DNA from: Christensenellaceae bacterium
GTDB taxonomy: Bacteria; Bacillota; Clostridia; Christensenellales; Borkfalkiaceae
DNA length: 27,680 bases
NCBI GenBank assembly: GCA_016295005.1
Contig: JAEDMA010000006.1
Coordinates: 1 to 27,680 of the forward strand
Reading direction: 5' to 3'
Shown: in pieces, positions 8,077 through 16,128 of the stretch
Position numbering within the stretch: the stretch's first letter is position 1
Layout: every line of letters starts with the position of its first letter
Notes under the pieces: model-generated
Seen by the model: only the letters and a program-made list of their open reading frames with translations
The model's database searches: none
What the model was told of the DNA's origin: nothing
Made by a program: the position numbers and the translations under genes

Positions 8077-8673
8077 ATGGATATTAAAAACACCGTGGTT
8101 CCTTACGTTATAGAACAAACGGGCAAGGGCGAAAGAAGTTACGATATTTATTCCCGTCTTTTAGAAGACAGAATAATTTTTTTAACCGGCGAAATAACCG
8201 ACGCCGTAGCCGATACGGTCGTGGCGCAACTTATTTATCTCGAGGGCAAAGACCCGCATAAAGACGTTTGTCTTTACATCAACAGCCCGGGCGGAAGCGT
8301 AACGGCAGGTCTTGCCATTTATGATACGATGAACTATATCAAGTGCGACGTAAGCACTATATGCATAGGTCTTGCGGCAAGCATGGGCGCGTTTTTGTTG
8401 TCCAGCGGCACGAAGGGTAAAAGATACGCTCTTCCGAACAGCGAAATAATGATTCATCAGCCGTTGGGCGGAGCGCAGGGGCAGGCGAGCGATATTAAAA
8501 TCCAAGCCGACCATATCATTAAAACGAAACACCGCCTGAACACGATTTTATCGTTAAACAGCGGCAAATCTTACGAAACCGTAGAAAAAGATACCGACAG
8601 AGATAATTATTTGTCGGCGGAAGAAGCGAAAGAATACGGACTTATCGACGAAATATTCGTAAAACGTCCGTAA
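8077..8673 (+). CDS. clpP: ATP-dependent Clp protease proteolytic subunit
   Basis: Serine peptidase of family S14 that forms the double heptameric chamber used by ClpX and ClpC. The 198-residue protein shows the full catalytic triad. S102 lies in GLAASMGAFLL and H127 in IMIHQPLGG. D176 lies in DTDRDNYLSAEEA, all at a constant +5 offset from the mature E. coli numbering. The INSPGGSVTAGLAIYD strand-turn segment that makes the oxyanion region is intact at about 69-84. GGAG lies upstream of the ATG. The 60-nt gap after tig holds only a small GACGC-GGC-GCGTC hairpin (8033-8045), and clpX follows after 12 nt. Confidence 0.97.
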   Translation: MDIKNTVVPYVIEQTGKGERSYDIYSRLLEDRIIFLTGEITDAVADTVVAQLIYLEGKDPHKDVCLYINSPGGSVTAGLAIYDTMNYIKCDVSTICIGLAASMGAFLLSSGTKGKRYALPNSEIMIHQPLGGAQGQASDIKIQADHIIKTKHRLNTILSLNSGKSYETVEKDTDRDNYLSAEEAKEYGLIDEIFVKRP

Positions 8674-8685
8674 AGACGGAGATAT

Positions 8686-9915
8686 ATGAAAGAAGATAAA
8701 GAACAATTATTCTGTTCCTTCTGCGGAAAACCCAAGGAACTCGTTAAACGTCTTGTGTCAGGTCCTAACGGCGTATATATTTGCGACGAATGTATTGAAA
8801 TTTGTCGCGACGTCATTAAAGAAGACATGCAGAAAGACAATGCCGATAAGTCTTTTACTTTGCTTAAACCGAGCGAAATAAAAGAAAAACTTGACGAGTA
8901 CATTATCGGGCAGGACGAAGCGAAAAAAGTGCTTTCCGTTGCGGTATACAATCATTATAAAAGAATTCACGCTCCCGTAGAAAAGGACGGCGTAGAAATA
9001 GATAAGAGCAATATTTTGCTTTTAGGTCCCACGGGGAGCGGTAAAACTTTACTTGCAAAAACTCTCGCGAGAGTTTTAGACGTGCCTTTCGCGGTTGCGG
9101 ACGCCACGACTCTTACCGAAGCGGGTTACGTCGGCGAAGACGTCGAAAATATTTTGCTTAAACTTATTCAGGACGCCGATTACGATATCGAAAAGGCGCA
9201 AAAGGGTATAGTTTACATCGACGAAATAGACAAGATTGCGAGAAAGAGCGAAAACGTTTCCATTACCCGCGACGTTTCGGGCGAAGGCGTTCAGCAAGCC
9301 CTTCTGAAAATCATCGAAAGTACGGTCGCCAACGTTCCTCCGCAAGGCGGAAGAAAACATCCCCAGCAGGAATGTTTAAGAATCGACACGACCAACATTT
9401 TATTTATCTGCGGCGGCGCGTTCGTCGGTCTTGACGAAATAGTTGCTAAAAGAAAAGAAAGTTCTTCTTTAGGTTTCGGCGGCAGCGTGGAAAAAATCAA
9501 AGAAGACAACTACGATTTAATAAGAGAAGTTCAGCCGCAGGATTTGATTAAATACGGTCTTATTCCCGAATTCGTCGGACGTATTCCGATTACGGTAGGA
9601 CTTCACCCGCTCGACGAAAACGCTCTCGTAAACATTTTAACCGCTCCCAAAAACGCTTTGGTTAAACAGTATCAGAAACTTATCGGGCTTGATAACGTCG
9701 AACTGGAAGTTACCGAAGACGCGGTGAGAGCGGTCGCGAAACGCGCGATAGAACTTAAAACGGGGGCAAGGGGTCTTCGCAGTATATTCGAAAATCTTAT
9801 GATTGACGCAATGTACGACATTCCTTCCGAAAAAGACATCGAAAAAGTCGTTATAGACGAAAAAGTCGTGGAGGGGTCGGAAAAACCCAAATTCGTGAAA
9901 AAACAAATAGCGTAA
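8686..9915 (+). CDS. clpX: ClpX, AAA+ unfoldase of the ClpXP protease
   Basis: Recognises tagged substrates, unfolds them and feeds them to ClpP. At the N-terminus there is a C4 zinc-binding dimerisation domain with C10, C13, C33 and C36. The AAA+ module has Walker A GPTGSGKT (114-121), the pore loop GYVG (147-150) and Walker B IVYIDE (175-180). It also has the substrate-gripping RKH loop (GGRKHPQQE) and a C-terminal sensor-2 region (TGARGLRS). An LGFG tripod loop for docking to ClpP is visible. The length of 409 is typical. GGAG lies 7 nt before the ATG and the gene follows clpP closely, so the two partners are coexpressed. Confidence 0.97.
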   Translation: MKEDKEQLFCSFCGKPKELVKRLVSGPNGVYICDECIEICRDVIKEDMQKDNADKSFTLLKPSEIKEKLDEYIIGQDEAKKVLSVAVYNHYKRIHAPVEKDGVEIDKSNILLLGPTGSGKTLLAKTLARVLDVPFAVADATTLTEAGYVGEDVENILLKLIQDADYDIEKAQKGIVYIDEIDKIARKSENVSITRDVSGEGVQQALLKIIESTVANVPPQGGRKHPQQECLRIDTTNILFICGGAFVGLDEIVAKRKESSSLGFGGSVEKIKEDNYDLIREVQPQDLIKYGLIPEFVGRIPITVGLHPLDENALVNILTAPKNALVKQYQKLIGLDNVELEVTEDAVRAVAKRAIELKTGARGLRSIFENLMIDAMYDIPSEKDIEKVVIDEKVVEGSEKPKFVKKQIA

Positions 9916-9928
9916 AAAGGAATAATCC

Positions 9929-9976
9929 GCCGAAAAAGCATATAAATTCAATGCTTTTTCGGCATTATCTTTTTAT
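9929..9976 (+). terminator. Intrinsic terminator after clpX
   Basis: A 13-bp perfect stem, GCCGAAAAAGCAT (9929-9941) with ATGCTTTTTCGGC (9951-9963), 9-nt loop, followed by ATTATCTTTTTATT. It separates the quality-control operon from the ribosomal cluster. Confidence 0.85.
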
Positions 9977-10018
9977 TGAAAAAAAATAAAAAAATATTAA
10001 AAATATATATAAAATCGT

Positions 10019-10047
10019 TTGACAGCCTTTGCCTTATGTTATATAAT
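10019..10047 (+). promoter_or_regulatory. Consensus promoter of the S10-spc-alpha cluster
   Basis: TTGACA (10019-10024), exactly 17 nt, TATAAT (10042-10047). All twelve consensus bases match, and it sits in a very AT-rich upstream tract (about 9970-10018) that may act as an UP element. The start site should be near 10054, giving a leader of about 244 nt before rpsJ. Confidence 0.92.
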
Positions 10048-10053
10048 GATTAG

Positions 10054-10225
10054 GCTGTGCAATCTGGGTTGATACGGAAAGTTACTGAAATTCGTAGCGA
10101 AAACGACAGATAATTTCCGTTGACAAGTGTGGTGGCTTGACCACTGCGACTAACTTCAAATAATCGAAGCATTAGTAATCGTTCGCAGCGACTTAAAAAA
10201 TTTAAGTATCGGCGAACGTTTTTTA
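10054..10225 (+). promoter_or_regulatory. Structured rpsJ leader ending in an intrinsic terminator (candidate attenuator)
   Basis: Several hairpins can be drawn. P1 pairs ACGGAAA (10074-10080) with TTTCCGT (10114-10120) and continues as TTA/TAA and CTG/CAG around two offset bulges. P2 pairs GTGGT (10129-10133) with ACCAC (10140-10144). P3 pairs CTAA-CTTC (10150-10157) with GAAG-CA-TTAG (10166-10175). The last one is a terminator: CGTTCGC (10180-10186) with GCGAACG (10212-10218), inner CGA/TCG and CTTAAA/TTTAAG, then six T (10219-10224). A terminator inside the leader of an essential operon implies conditional read-through. In E. coli, L4 controls its S10 operon through the leader; whether L4 binds here is not known. 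Confidence 0.7.
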
Positions 10226-10297
10226 TGTCGAAAATTTGATACACACGGTAGAGTTGACACAGAGTAAAAAAAGTTAGGTAAAAGGAGAAACCATCAA

Positions 10298-10597
10298 ATG
10301 GCAAGTCAGAAAATCAGAATCAAACTTATGTCTTATGACAGCGAAATGCTCGATCAGGCGGCTTCGAGAATCATCGAAACCATGCAGAAATCGGGCGCGA
10401 AGATAAGCGGACCTATTCCGCTTCCCACCGAAAAGGAAATCGTTACGATTTTGCGTTCGCCGCATAAGGATAAAGATTCCAGAGAACAGTTCGAAATCAG
10501 AACGCACAAAAGACTTATCGATATTTATTCGCCCAACGTTAAGTTGTTAGACAGCATTCACTTACCCGCAGGCGTTGATATCAAAATCAAACTGTAA
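10298..10597 (+). CDS. rpsJ: 30S ribosomal protein S10 (NusE)
   Basis: S10 sits in the 30S head and, as NusE, pairs with NusB in transcription antitermination. The 99-residue protein contains the expected SGPIPLPT (37-44) and, after RSPHKDKD, REQFEIRTHKR up to residue 72, at the extended-loop position. AAAGGAG lies 8-9 nt before the ATG. It is the first gene of the cluster, behind the leader terminator. The usual upstream str genes (rpsL, rpsG, fusA, tuf) are not next to it here. Confidence 0.97.
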   Translation: MASQKIRIKLMSYDSEMLDQAASRIIETMQKSGAKISGPIPLPTEKEIVTILRSPHKDKDSREQFEIRTHKRLIDIYSPNVKLLDSIHLPAGVDIKIKL

Positions 10598-10637
10598 AAA
10601 ATAAAACATTATATATTATCGGAGGTGAACTTTATCT

Positions 10638-11270
10638 ATGAATAAAGCAATCATTGGAAAGAAGTTGGGGATGACTCAGGTTTTCTCCGCCGACGGAAAG
10701 GTTATACCGGTAACGGTTATAGCGGCAGGTCCCTGTCCCGTCGTTCAGGTTAAAACTTTGGAACGCGACGGTTATTCCGCCGTTAAACTCGGTTTTGACG
10801 AAGTTAAGGAAAACACCCTTAACAAACCGCAAGCGGGTTTGTTCAAAAAAGCAAACGTCCCCGCGCAGAAAGTCTTAAGAGAATTCAGACTTGAAAATGC
10901 CGAAAACATGAAAGTCGGCGACGTCGTAACTTGCGAAACTTTCGCAGAAGGCGACAAGATCGACGTTTCGGGCGTCAGCAAAGGTCACGGTTTTACCGGC
11001 GTTATCAAGAGATGGAACAATCACAGACTTAAAGAAACCCACGGCGTCGGCCCCGTACACAGAGAAGTCGGTTCTATGGGCGCTAACAGTTCTCCGTCCA
11101 GAGTATTCAAAGGCAAACATATGGCCGGTCAGTACGGACACGAGAACGTTACCGTATTAAACCTCGAAGTCGTAAAAGTCGACAAGGAAAGAAACGTTAT
11201 CCTTGTTAAGGGCGCGGTCCCCGGTCCCGTAAAAGGAATCGTTACTTTAAGGAACAGCGTTAAAGCGTAA
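10638..11270 (+). CDS. rplC: 50S ribosomal protein L3
   Basis: Early-assembly 50S protein whose long loop reaches toward the peptidyl transferase centre. The 210 residues start MNKAIIGKKLGMTQVF. The central loop reads GSMGANSSPSRVFKGKHMAGQYG, matching the conserved GSMG...RVFKGKKMPG pattern. The ribosome site GGAGGTGA (10621-10628) is a full anti-SD match 9 nt from the ATG, the strongest in the cluster. Confidence 0.97.
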   Translation: MNKAIIGKKLGMTQVFSADGKVIPVTVIAAGPCPVVQVKTLERDGYSAVKLGFDEVKENTLNKPQAGLFKKANVPAQKVLREFRLENAENMKVGDVVTCETFAEGDKIDVSGVSKGHGFTGVIKRWNNHRLKETHGVGPVHREVGSMGANSSPSRVFKGKHMAGQYGHENVTVLNLEVVKVDKERNVILVKGAVPGPVKGIVTLRNSVKA

Positions 11271-11281
11271 GGAGAAAGACA

Positions 11282-11908
11282 ATGCCAAGTGTAACATTAT
11301 ATAATATGAAAAAAAGCGTGGTAGGCAATCTTGAATTACCCGACGCTTTGTTTAATGCAGAATACAACGAACCCGTTATTCATCAGGCTGTCGTAACCAG
11401 ACTCGCTAACGAAAGACAGGGTACGAAAAGCACTCTTACTCGTACGGAAGTTCGCGGCGGCGGCGCAAAGCCTTACCGTCAGAAAGGTACCGGCAGAGCA
11501 AGACAAGGTTCTATCAGGAGCCCTCAATGGGTTAAGGGCGGCGTAGTCTTCGCTCCCAAGTCGAGAGATTTCTCCAAGAAAATGAACGCAAAAGCCAAAA
11601 AAGTTGCTTTATTTTCCGCTTTATCTCAGAAAATCAGAGATGACGAAGTCTTCTTTATCGACGAAATAAAAGTTGAAGCTCCCAAAACGAAAGAAATGGC
11701 AACGTTCTTAAAAACGTTCGGAATCGAAAAAACGGCGCTTATCGTTATGGATAACAACGACGACGCGGTTATCAGAGCGTGCGCTAACATCGCCGCGCTG
11801 ACCACTCTGAACGTCAACCAGATCAGCGTTTACGAAATCGTTAAAAACGCGACGATCGTTATTTCCAGGAAGGCTGCCGAACAAATCAAGGAGGTCTACG
11901 GAGAATAA
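11282..11908 (+). CDS. rplD: 50S ribosomal protein L4
   Basis: L4 lines the exit tunnel constriction through its extended loop, seen here as RTEVRGGGAKPYRQKGTGRA and on to SPQWVKGG. In E. coli it is also the autogenous repressor of the S10 operon, so it is the natural candidate ligand for the structured rpsJ leader. The length of 208 is normal. The stop codon overlaps the rplW start by 1 nt (TAATG at 11906-11910), a coupling junction. Confidence 0.97.
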   Translation: MPSVTLYNMKKSVVGNLELPDALFNAEYNEPVIHQAVVTRLANERQGTKSTLTRTEVRGGGAKPYRQKGTGRARQGSIRSPQWVKGGVVFAPKSRDFSKKMNAKAKKVALFSALSQKIRDDEVFFIDEIKVEAPKTKEMATFLKTFGIEKTALIVMDNNDDAVIRACANIAALTTLNVNQISVYEIVKNATIVISRKAAEQIKEVYGE

Positions 11909-12198
11909 TGGCTGCACATGATATTATAATTAAACCCTTGCTTTCCGAAAAGAGTTACGCAGGGATAAAAGATAAGAAATATTCCTTTATAGTGGCAAAG
12001 AGCGCTAACAAAACGCAGATTAAACTCGCTGTCGAAGAAATCTTCGGCGTCAAGGTAGAAAAAGTAAACACGGCGATAGTCGGCGGTAAATTGAAAAGAC
12101 AAGGCAAGTACGAAGGGTATACTCCCGACTACAAAAAGGCCATCGTTCAATTGAAGAAAGACAGCAAATCGATCGAATTCTTCGATTCTCTGTCTTAA
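11908..12198 (+). CDS. rplW: 50S ribosomal protein L23
   Basis: L23 forms the docking site at the tunnel exit for trigger factor and SRP. The 96-residue protein begins MAAHDIIIKPLLSEKSYAG and has the conserved FGVKVEKVNTAIV strand. The GGAG site lies inside the end of rplD. The typical bacterial length argues that no domain is missing. Confidence 0.97.
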   Translation: MAAHDIIIKPLLSEKSYAGIKDKKYSFIVAKSANKTQIKLAVEEIFGVKVEKVNTAIVGGKLKRQGKYEGYTPDYKKAIVQLKKDSKSIEFFDSLS

Positions 12199-12216
12199 TA
12201 GAAGGAGATAATTAAA

Positions 12217-13044
12217 ATGGCTATTAAAAGATATAAACCTACGTCGGCTGCTCGTCGTTTCATGACGGTGAGCGCTTACGACGAAATAACTTCCAAAAAG
12301 CCCGAAAAATCTTTGCTCGAAGATCAGAGAAAGTCCGGCGGAAGAAACTCGCAAGGTAAAATTACCGTTCGTCACATCGGCGGCGGCAACAGAAGAAAAT
12401 ATCGTATCATCGATTTCAAACGCGCTAAAGACGGTATCCCCGCGGTAGTTAAATCTATCGAATACGATCCTAACCGCAGCGCGAACATCGCTCTTCTTTA
12501 TTACGCCGACGGCGCAAAGACATATATCCTCGCGCCCGTAGGTCTTAAAGTTGGGGACAAGGTATTAAGCGGCGCGACTGCAGACATCAAGGTCGGCAAC
12601 GCTCTTTGCCTTAAAGACATTCCCGTAGGTACCATGGTACACAACATCGAAATGCAGCCCGGTAAAGGCGGTCAGATTGCGAGATCCGCAGGTATGAGCG
12701 CTCAGATTATGGCGCGTGACGAAAAATACGTTACCATAAAGATGCCCAGCGGCGAAATGAGATATATTCTCGCAAACTGCAAGGCAACCATCGGTCAGGT
12801 CGGTAATCTCGAACACGAAATCGTCAGAGTCGGTAAAGCAGGTAAAACGAGATATTTAGGTATCCGTCCTACCGTCCGCGGCGTCGTCATGAACCCGTGC
12901 GACCACCCTCACGGCGGTGGCGAAGGCAAATCGCCTGTCGGTATGCCCGGCCCTGTTACTCCTTGGGGTAAACCCGCTCTCGGTTATAAGACGAGAAAAC
13001 ATAAGAAATCGTCTAATAAACTTATCATTACCAGGATAAATTAA
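12217..13044 (+). CDS. rplB: 50S ribosomal protein L2
   Basis: L2 helps subunit association and lies near the peptidyl transferase centre. The 275-residue protein has the N-terminal GRNSQGKITVRHIGGGNRRKYR and the C-terminal HPHGGGEGKSPVG, whose first histidines correspond to the functionally important His of E. coli L2. It ends in a basic tail, TRKHKKSSNKLI. GAAGGAG lies before the ATG. Confidence 0.97.
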   Translation: MAIKRYKPTSAARRFMTVSAYDEITSKKPEKSLLEDQRKSGGRNSQGKITVRHIGGGNRRKYRIIDFKRAKDGIPAVVKSIEYDPNRSANIALLYYADGAKTYILAPVGLKVGDKVLSGATADIKVGNALCLKDIPVGTMVHNIEMQPGKGGQIARSAGMSAQIMARDEKYVTIKMPSGEMRYILANCKATIGQVGNLEHEIVRVGKAGKTRYLGIRPTVRGVVMNPCDHPHGGGEGKSPVGMPGPVTPWGKPALGYKTRKHKKSSNKLIITRIN

Positions 13045-13054
13045 GGAGACAAGT

Positions 13055-13333
13055 ATGAGTAGAAGCGTTAAAAAAGGTCCTTATGTAGAACCTAAACTCT
13101 TAAAGAGAATTGAAGAATTAAACGATAAAAACGAAAAGAAAGTCTTAAAGACTTGGTCGAGATCTTCCACGATATTCCCCCAGATGGTAGGACATACCAT
13201 CGCGGTATACGACGGAAGAAAACACGTGCCCGTATACGTAACCGAAGATATGGTAGGTTGCAAGTTGGGTGAATTCGCTCCCACGAGAACCTTTAAAGGT
13301 CACGGCGGCGAAAAAACGACCGGTGCCAAATAG
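13055..13333 (+). CDS. rpsS: 30S ribosomal protein S19
   Basis: Head protein of the 30S subunit that forms a complex with S13 near the A site. The 92 residues start MSRSVKKGPYVEPKLLKRI and include HTIAVYDGRKHVPVYV and LGEFAPTRTFKGH. AAGGAG is 7 nt before the ATG, and 10 nt separate it from rplB. Confidence 0.97.
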   Translation: MSRSVKKGPYVEPKLLKRIEELNDKNEKKVLKTWSRSSTIFPQMVGHTIAVYDGRKHVPVYVTEDMVGCKLGEFAPTRTFKGHGGEKTTGAK

Positions 13334-13343
13334 GAGGCGTAAA

Positions 13344-13730
13344 ATGGCAAAAAATATGAGAGAAAAATCCGCAAGGATTGAAGAATTAAGAGATAAACGC
13401 CCGAAGGCGATCGCCAAACACGTAAGGATTTCTCCTTATAAGGTCAGAATCGTTCTCGATATCATCAGGGGCAAGGGGTATAAAGAAGCCGTAGCGATTT
13501 TGGAAAACACTCCGAAGTCGGCTTCCGAACCCATAAAGAAGGTTATCATGTCCGCCGCGGCTAACGCAGAACACAACCTCGGATTGAACAAAGACAATCT
13601 TTACGTTGCCGAAGCTTATGCCGATCAGGGTCCCACGCTTAAAAGGGTAAACCCCGTTTCCAAGGGCAGAGCGTACAGAATCTTAAAACGTACCAGCCAC
13701 ATAACCGTAGTGCTGGACGCAAAGGCGTAA
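13344..13730 (+). CDS. rplV: 50S ribosomal protein L22
   Basis: L22 contributes the second arm of the tunnel constriction. The frame is open upstream to 13269, but the ATG at 13344 has AGGAGG 7 nt before it and lies 10 nt after the rpsS stop, so it is the start. The 128-residue product has a charged N-terminal extension of about 20 residues before the core KAIAKHVRISPYKVRIVLD. The conserved loop reads DQGPTLKRVNPVSKGRAYRI. Confidence 0.95.
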   Translation: MAKNMREKSARIEELRDKRPKAIAKHVRISPYKVRIVLDIIRGKGYKEAVAILENTPKSASEPIKKVIMSAAANAEHNLGLNKDNLYVAEAYADQGPTLKRVNPVSKGRAYRILKRTSHITVVLDAKA

Positions 13731-13742
13731 TGGAGGACAAAT

Positions 13743-14411
13743 ATGGGACAGAAAGTTAATCCGCACGGACTCAGAGTCGGTGTAATTAAAGATTGGGACA
13801 CCCAGTGGTTTGCCGATAAAAAAGATTTCGCGGCAAACATTAAAGAAGATTACGACATCCGTAATACTTTAAAGAAAAAATATTATCAGGCTGCAATTTC
13901 CAAAATCAATATCGAAAGAGCGGCTTCCAAACTTACCATAACCGTTTATACGGCTCGCCCCGGCGTTCTTATCGGCAAACAAGGCGCGGAAATCGAAGAA
14001 ATCAAAAAAGCGGTTGCTAAAATCTGCAAAGGCAAACAGGTTTCCGTAAATATCTCCGAAGTTAAAAAACCCGACGCGGACGCTCAACTCATCGCCGAAA
14101 GCATCGCTTCTCAACTCGAAAAGCGCGTATCTTTCAGAAGAGCGATGAAACAGGCTATCGGCCGTTCTATGAGAAGCGGTCTTAAAGGCGTTAAAGTTTG
14201 CGTCAGCGGCAGACTCGACGGCGCGGAAATCGCGAGATCGGAACATTACCACGAAGGTTCTATTCCGCTTCAGACGCTCAGAGCGAACATCGACTACGGT
14301 TTCGCGGAAGCGCACACGACTTTCGGCGTTATAGGCGTAAAATGCTGGACGTATAAGGGCGAAGTTATAGGCGCTCCTAAAAAGAATAAGGTTGAAGGAG
14401 GCGAAGCGTAA
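13743..14411 (+). CDS. rpsC: 30S ribosomal protein S3
   Basis: Helps form the mRNA entry tunnel and its helicase activity. The 222-residue protein starts MGQKVNPHGLRVGVI. It has a KH type II domain whose GXXG loop reads IGKQGAEIEEI (about residues 78-88). The C-terminal region (GRLDGAEIARSEHYHEGSIPL) carries conserved mRNA-contact residues. GGAGG lies just upstream. Confidence 0.97.
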   Translation: MGQKVNPHGLRVGVIKDWDTQWFADKKDFAANIKEDYDIRNTLKKKYYQAAISKINIERAASKLTITVYTARPGVLIGKQGAEIEEIKKAVAKICKGKQVSVNISEVKKPDADAQLIAESIASQLEKRVSFRRAMKQAIGRSMRSGLKGVKVCVSGRLDGAEIARSEHYHEGSIPLQTLRANIDYGFAEAHTTFGVIGVKCWTYKGEVIGAPKKNKVEGGEA

Positions 14412-14413
14412 TT

Positions 14414-14860
14414 ATGTTGATGCCTAAACGTGTTAAAAGAAGAAGAGTTCACCGCGGCAGAATGACCGGTAAATGCAACAAAGGCAATAAATTGGCTTAC
14501 GGTACTTACGGTTTAATCGCTACCGAACCCGGTTGGATTAAAGCAAATCAGATAGAAGCGGCGCGTGTCGCCTGCACGAGATTTATCAAACGTGGCGGTC
14601 AGGTCTGGATAGATATATTCCCCCAGAAACCTGTAACCAAAAAACCTGCCGACAGCCGTATGGGTAGCGGTAAAGGTTCCGTAGAATTCTGGGTAGCGGT
14701 TGTTAAACCCGGCAGAGTTCTGTTCGAAATGGCAGGCGTCTCCGAAGACGTCGCAAAAGAAGCGTTAAGACTCGCCGGACATAAACTTCCCGTTAAAACG
14801 AAGTTTATCAAGAGAGAAGAAGTCGCTCAAGAAATTAAAGAAGAAGGCGGTGAAGGTTAA
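14414..14860 (+). CDS. rplP: 50S ribosomal protein L16
   Basis: L16 organises the A-site region of the 50S subunit. The 148 residues begin MLMPKRVKRRRVHRGRMTGK, so the first ATG at 14414 is kept; MPK at 14420 is an alternative. RMGSGKGSVEFWVAVV is the conserved loop near the tRNA acceptor. The gene ends TAATG, overlapping rpmC by 1 nt. GGAGGCGAAGCG upstream lies in the rpsC end. Confidence 0.97.
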   Translation: MLMPKRVKRRRVHRGRMTGKCNKGNKLAYGTYGLIATEPGWIKANQIEAARVACTRFIKRGGQVWIDIFPQKPVTKKPADSRMGSGKGSVEFWVAVVKPGRVLFEMAGVSEDVAKEALRLAGHKLPVKTKFIKREEVAQEIKEEGGEG

Positions 14861-15060
14861 TGAAAACGAAAGAATTTCGCGAATTGACTGTGGACGAATT
14901 AAACACTAAACTCAAGGAGTTATCCGAAGAATTGTTTAACCTTCGTTTCCGTCACGCAATAGGTCAGTTGGAAAATCCCGCGGCTCTTAAAAACTGCAAG
15001 AGAGACATTGCAAAGGTCAAAACACTTTTAAGAGAAAAGGAATTACAGGCTAAGGCGTAG
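14860..15060 (+). CDS. rpmC: 50S ribosomal protein L29
   Basis: Small two-helix protein at the tunnel exit next to L23. The 66 residues include LTVDELNTKLKELSEELFNL followed by RFRHAIGQLENP, the family signature. It overlaps the rplP stop by 1 nt and has no separate spacing, so translation is probably coupled. Confidence 0.96.
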   Translation: MKTKEFRELTVDELNTKLKELSEELFNLRFRHAIGQLENPAALKNCKRDIAKVKTLLREKELQAKA

Positions 15061-15074
15061 TCGAGGAGTATGTT

Positions 15075-15329
15075 ATGGAAAGAAATTTAAGAAAAGAAAG
15101 AGTCGGCGTAGTTGTTTCCGACAAGATGGATAAAACGGTCGTCGTTGCCATCGAAGAAAGATATAAACATCCTTTATATAAGAAAACAGTTAAAAAGACT
15201 CATAAATTCAAAGCGCACGACGAACTTAATTCGTGCGGCATCGGTGACAAGGTTTTAATCGTTGAAACCAGAAAATTGTCCAAAGATAAAAACTGGAGAG
15301 TTGCCGAAATTATCGAAAAGGCTAAATAA
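15075..15329 (+). CDS. rpsQ: 30S ribosomal protein S17
   Basis: Primary 16S rRNA-binding protein with an OB fold. The 84 residues show RVGVVVSDKMDKTVVVAIE and RYKHPLYKKTVKKTHKFKAHD, with GDKVLIVETRKLSKDKNWRV at the C-terminus, all conserved. GAGGAG lies just before the ATG. Confidence 0.97.
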   Translation: MERNLRKERVGVVVSDKMDKTVVVAIEERYKHPLYKKTVKKTHKFKAHDELNSCGIGDKVLIVETRKLSKDKNWRVAEIIEKAK

Positions 15330-15340
15330 GGAGAAGCAAA

Positions 15341-15709
15341 ATGATACAACCTTTTACAAGATTGAAAGCGGCGGACAACTCCGGCGCCAAAGAGTTAATG
15401 TGTATTAAAGTTTTGGGCGGCTCCTTCAGACGTACGGGCAACATCGGCGACGTTATCGTAGCGAGCGTTAAAACCGCAACCCCCGGCGGAGCGGTAAAAA
15501 AAGGTGACGTGGTTAAGGCGGTTATCGTCAGATCTACCAGCGGCGTTCGTCGTAACGACGGTACTTACGTCAGATTCGACGAAAACGCGGCGGTTATCAT
15601 CGACGCGCAGAAACAACCCCGCGGAACCCGTATCTTTGGGCCCATCGCGAGAGAACTCCGCGATAAAGATTATATGCGTATAATTTCGCTCGCGCCCGAA
15701 GTGTTATAA
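15341..15709 (+). CDS. rplN: 50S ribosomal protein L14
   Basis: Forms bridges to the 30S subunit and is a binding target of the silencing factor RsfS. The 122-residue length is exactly that of the family. Landmarks are RLKAADNSGAKELMCIKVLGG at the start and GTRIFGPIARELRDKDYMRI at the end. AAGGAG is 7 nt before the ATG. Confidence 0.97.
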   Translation: MIQPFTRLKAADNSGAKELMCIKVLGGSFRRTGNIGDVIVASVKTATPGGAVKKGDVVKAVIVRSTSGVRRNDGTYVRFDENAAVIIDAQKQPRGTRIFGPIARELRDKDYMRIISLAPEVL

Positions 15710-15720
15710 GGAGAAAAACT

Positions 15721-16113
15721 ATGAAAGTTAAAAAGAACGACACGGTTTTGGTTTTAACAGGAAAGGACGCAGGAAAAACCGCGAAGGTTTTAGTTGCTCT
15801 TCCCAAGGCTAACAGAGTTGTGGTTGACGGCGTCAACGTACAGAAAAAACATAAAAAAGCAAGAAGCGCGCAGGAAGTAAGTTCCATTAAAGAACAAGCA
15901 GGTCCTATCGACGCAAGCAACGTTATGGTAGTTTGCCCCGCATGCGGCAAAGCGACCAGAGTCGCTTACAAAGTCGAAGGGGATAAGAAAGCGCGTATCT
16001 GCAAAAAGTGCGGAGCGCTCCTCGACGCGACTAAAGAAGCGAAAGAAGTAAAGAAAACCGCTAAAAGAAAAACTAAAAAAGCGACCGCGGAAGAATCTGC
16101 GGAAAACAAATAA
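15721..16113 (+). CDS. rplX: 50S ribosomal protein L24 with zinc ribbon and basic tail
   Basis: Assembly initiator protein of the 50S subunit. The N-terminal KOW domain (KKNDTVLVLTGKDAGKTAKV) and the GVNVQKKHKK loop are typical. A four-cysteine ribbon follows: C72, C75, C94 and C97 (VCPACGK, ICKKCGA), as in many Firmicutes. At 130 residues it is longer than the usual 100-110 because of a Lys/Ala/Glu-rich tail from about residue 103, probably disordered and RNA-binding. Confidence 0.95.
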   Translation: MKVKKNDTVLVLTGKDAGKTAKVLVALPKANRVVVDGVNVQKKHKKARSAQEVSSIKEQAGPIDASNVMVVCPACGKATRVAYKVEGDKKARICKKCGALLDATKEAKEVKKTAKRKTKKATAEESAENK

Positions 16114-16128
16114 CGGAGGATAATATAA

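Noticed and set aside
10254..10259. Second TTGACA box just before rpsJ
   Set aside because: No -10 hexamer at 15-19 nt; only GGTAAA and AAAGG sequence that belongs to the ribosome site.
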